Below, piece after piece: positions 62,776 to 64,000 of a DNA stretch of 64,000 nucleotides. Location of the stretch: positions 4,085,001 through 4,149,000 of the forward strand of contig NZ_CP050137.1 of NCBI RefSeq assembly GCF_013344685.1. Reading direction: 5' to 3'. Numbering within the stretch: the stretch's first letter is position 1; the number at the start of each line of letters is the position of its first letter. Both the position numbers and the translations under genes were made by a program. The notes under the pieces are model-generated. The model saw only the letters and a list, made by a program, of their open reading frames with translations, ran no database searches and was not told the origin of the DNA. This stretch comes from Sphingomonas sp. CL5.1 (GTDB lineage Bacteria; Pseudomonadota; Alphaproteobacteria; Sphingomonadales; Sphingomonadaceae).

Positions 62776-63762
62776 CTATAGCCGCACCAGCATCTTGCCG
62801 GTGTTGCCGCCGGTGAACAGGCCGCGGAAGGCGGTCGGCATCGCCTCGATCCCGTCGTGGACGGTTTCGTGCCGCTGGAGTTTCCCCTCCCGCAGCATCG
62901 TCGCCATGTCGCGATAGAATTCGCCGGCGCGCGCGATGAAATCGCTGACGATGAAGCCCCGGATGTTGATCCGCGCGCCGATCACCTTCGCGAGATAGCG
63001 AAGCTCCTGCGGCTTGCCGTCGTTGTAGATGTCGATCATCCCGCAGATCGCGAAGCGCGCGTGCATCCGCGCGGCGAGCAGCGCGGCATCGAGATGCTCG
63101 CCGCCGACATTGTCGAAATAGACGTCGATTCCGTCCGGCACCGCCGCCATCAGGCCGCGCGCGACCGGACCAGCCTTGTAATCGACGACGTGATCCGCGC
63201 CGATCTCCTTCACCCAGGCGCATTTATCGGCGCCGCCGGCCGAGCCGACCACCGTCATGCCCTTGGCCTTGGCGATCTGCACCACGGTCGAACCGACCGC
63301 GCCGGCGGCGGCCGAGACGAACACCACGTCCCCAGCCCTTGCCGAGGCGACATCGAGCAACCCGAAATAGGCCGTCATCCCCGGCATGCCGAGCTGGCCG
63401 AGATAGGCCTGATCCTCCACGCCGAGATCGGGCAGCTTCTGCGCCTCGCCCGCGCCGAGCACCGCCTCCTCGCGCCAGCCGAACATGTGCTGCACCTTCG
63501 TTCCCACCGGCAGTTCCGGCGCGCGGCTTTCCACCACCTCGCCGATCGCGCCGCCCTGCATCGGCTCGCCCAGCGCGAAGGGCGGGACGTAGCTTTTCAC
63601 GTCGTTCATCCGCCCGCGCATATAGGGATCGACCGACAGCCAGCGATTCGCGACCCGCACCTGCCCCTCGCCCAACGGCGCGGAAGGCAGATCGAGCAGC
63701 GCGAAATTCTCGTCGCCCGGCACGCCCTGCGGACGCGATTTCAAGCTCCACGCACGCGGCAT
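62776..63762 (-). CDS. NADP-dependent alkenal/curcumin reductase-like (MDR family)
   Basis: 328 residues. Zinc-free medium-chain reductase: no catalytic Cys/His zinc site, NADPH loop VSAAAGAVGSTVVQIAKAKG and SAGGADKCAWV. The start RAWSLKSRPQGVP and the segment RWLSVDPYMRGRMND match the leukotriene-B4 12-hydroxydehydrogenase/CurA branch, which reduces activated double bonds. AAGGAGAAG lies before the ATG. It converges with the hydrolase gene. Confidence 0.92.
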   Translation of the reverse strand: MPRAWSLKSRPQGVPGDENFALLDLPSAPLGEGQVRVANRWLSVDPYMRGRMNDVKSYVPPFALGEPMQGGAIGEVVESRAPELPVGTKVQHMFGWREEAVLGAGEAQKLPDLGVEDQAYLGQLGMPGMTAYFGLLDVASARAGDVVFVSAAAGAVGSTVVQIAKAKGMTVVGSAGGADKCAWVKEIGADHVVDYKAGPVARGLMAAVPDGIDVYFDNVGGEHLDAALLAARMHARFAICGMIDIYNDGKPQELRYLAKVIGARINIRGFIVSDFIARAGEFYRDMATMLREGKLQRHETVHDGIEAMPTAFRGLFTGGNTGKMLVRL

Positions 63763-63821
63763 CACCTTCTCCTTCGTCGATTTATCGAGTCTTGGGTATG
63801 GCGAGGCGGCCGGCAAAGCAA

Positions 63822-63847
63822 GGGGCCGGGCATCGCTGCCCGGCCCC
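63822..63847. terminator. Perfect 10-bp hairpin before the CurA-like gene
   Basis: GGGGCCGGGC pairs with GCCCGGCCCC around ATCGCT. On the minus strand, the direction of the gene ending at 63895, it is followed by TTGCTTTG, a weak T-rich tail, so it may end that transcript before the CurA-like gene. Confidence 0.55.
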
Positions 63848-63894
63848 GCGCCGCATGACGGTCGTCACCGACCGCTGCGGCTCTCTCCAGCCGT

Positions 63895-64000
63895 TCAGAA
63901 ATTATTGCGCCCGAGCAACTCCCGCGTGGTCGGCGTCGAGGGGTCCAGCCCCTCGCCGCGATCCTTCTCGCGATCGCCGAACATCGCGCGATTGTTCTCC
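63895..64000 (-). CDS. 3' end of an unrecognised gene (partial)
   Basis: The minus-strand frame entering from the window edge ends ...MFGDREKDRGEGLDPSTPTTRELLGRNNF then TGA. The C-terminus is hydrophilic and rich in Arg, Asp and Asn. The rest lies beyond the window, and I cannot name the family. Confidence 0.55.
   Translation of the reverse strand, partial: ENNRAMFGDREKDRGEGLDPSTPTTRELLGRNNF

Overview
The window is a high-GC chromosomal stretch with very dense, strongly GC-biased coding. Gene content points to an alphaproteobacterium of the Sphingomonadaceae, probably Sphingomonas or a close relative. The indicators are an exosortase-A (XrtA)-type glycosyltransferase and O-glycosylation ligase, HWE-type kinase signalling, PHB depolymerase, Flp pilins, the homogentisate pathway and a mdh-sucD-sucA-sucB cluster. 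This assignment comes from gene content and base composition, not from a marker-gene alignment.

Region by region. 1-2017: an ABC-2 exporter (ATPase 3' end plus permease), followed by an 836-bp IS5-family element inserted in the TAG stop codon of the permease. 2.1-9.6 kb: intracellular PHB depolymerase, divergent ABC exporter, saccharopine-dehydrogenase-like reductase, haem/ferric-reductase-like membrane protein, and RNase R with a small coupled partner. 9.8-16.9 kb: a PAS-GGDEF-EAL-PilZ cyclic-di-GMP protein, a glutathione transferase, an SDR that has lost its catalytic Tyr and Lys, a SulP anion transporter overlapping a ParB-like gene, and an OmpR-type response regulator. 17.0-22.9 kb: a three-gene heavy-metal RND efflux operon (membrane fusion protein, pump, outer-membrane lipoprotein), divergent from an HWE-type histidine kinase. 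24-29.7 kb: MutT, two Flp pilins, tyrosine phosphatase, MntH, DUF2147 protein, AlkA-like glycosylase, ferredoxin and RlmB. 29.9-30.5 kb: tRNA-Tyr and tRNA-Gly facing each other across 430 bp with no convincing gene.

30.5-41.8 kb: epoxide hydrolase, ICMT-like methyltransferase, glutamate-cysteine ligase, YciB, RsmE, a second DUF2147 protein, UbiA, CreD, SdhB, a hotdog thioesterase and ZapE. 42-48.3 kb: the TCA-cycle block mdh, sucD, sucA, sucB, with sucC and lpd absent from the local order and a compositionally odd acetyltransferase next door. 49-53.1 kb: an XrtA-associated outpost (glycosyltransferase, polymerase/ligase, a 46-residue membrane ORF and two accessory envelope genes). 53.2-58.4 kb: topoisomerase IB, MscS channel, MaoC hydratase, thiolase and DinB. 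58.4-62.7 kb: the tyrosine/homogentisate block, with a MarR regulator divergent from hppD, then hmgA, a Rieske ferredoxin that seems to use a CTG start, and an alpha/beta hydrolase. The window closes with a CurA-like reductase and the 3' end of an unrecognised gene.

Most of the window is housekeeping. The less ordinary signals are (i) paired direct-repeat boxes between the metal-efflux operon and the HWE kinase, (ii) a 144-bp segment bounded by 17-bp inverted repeats at the end of the response-regulator gene, (iii) the stop-codon IS insertion, (iv) the atypical SDR, (v) two candidate CTG starts lying in CTGA overlaps, (vi) the unannotated 46-residue XrtA-locus protein, and (vii) the promoter/operator in front of hppD.
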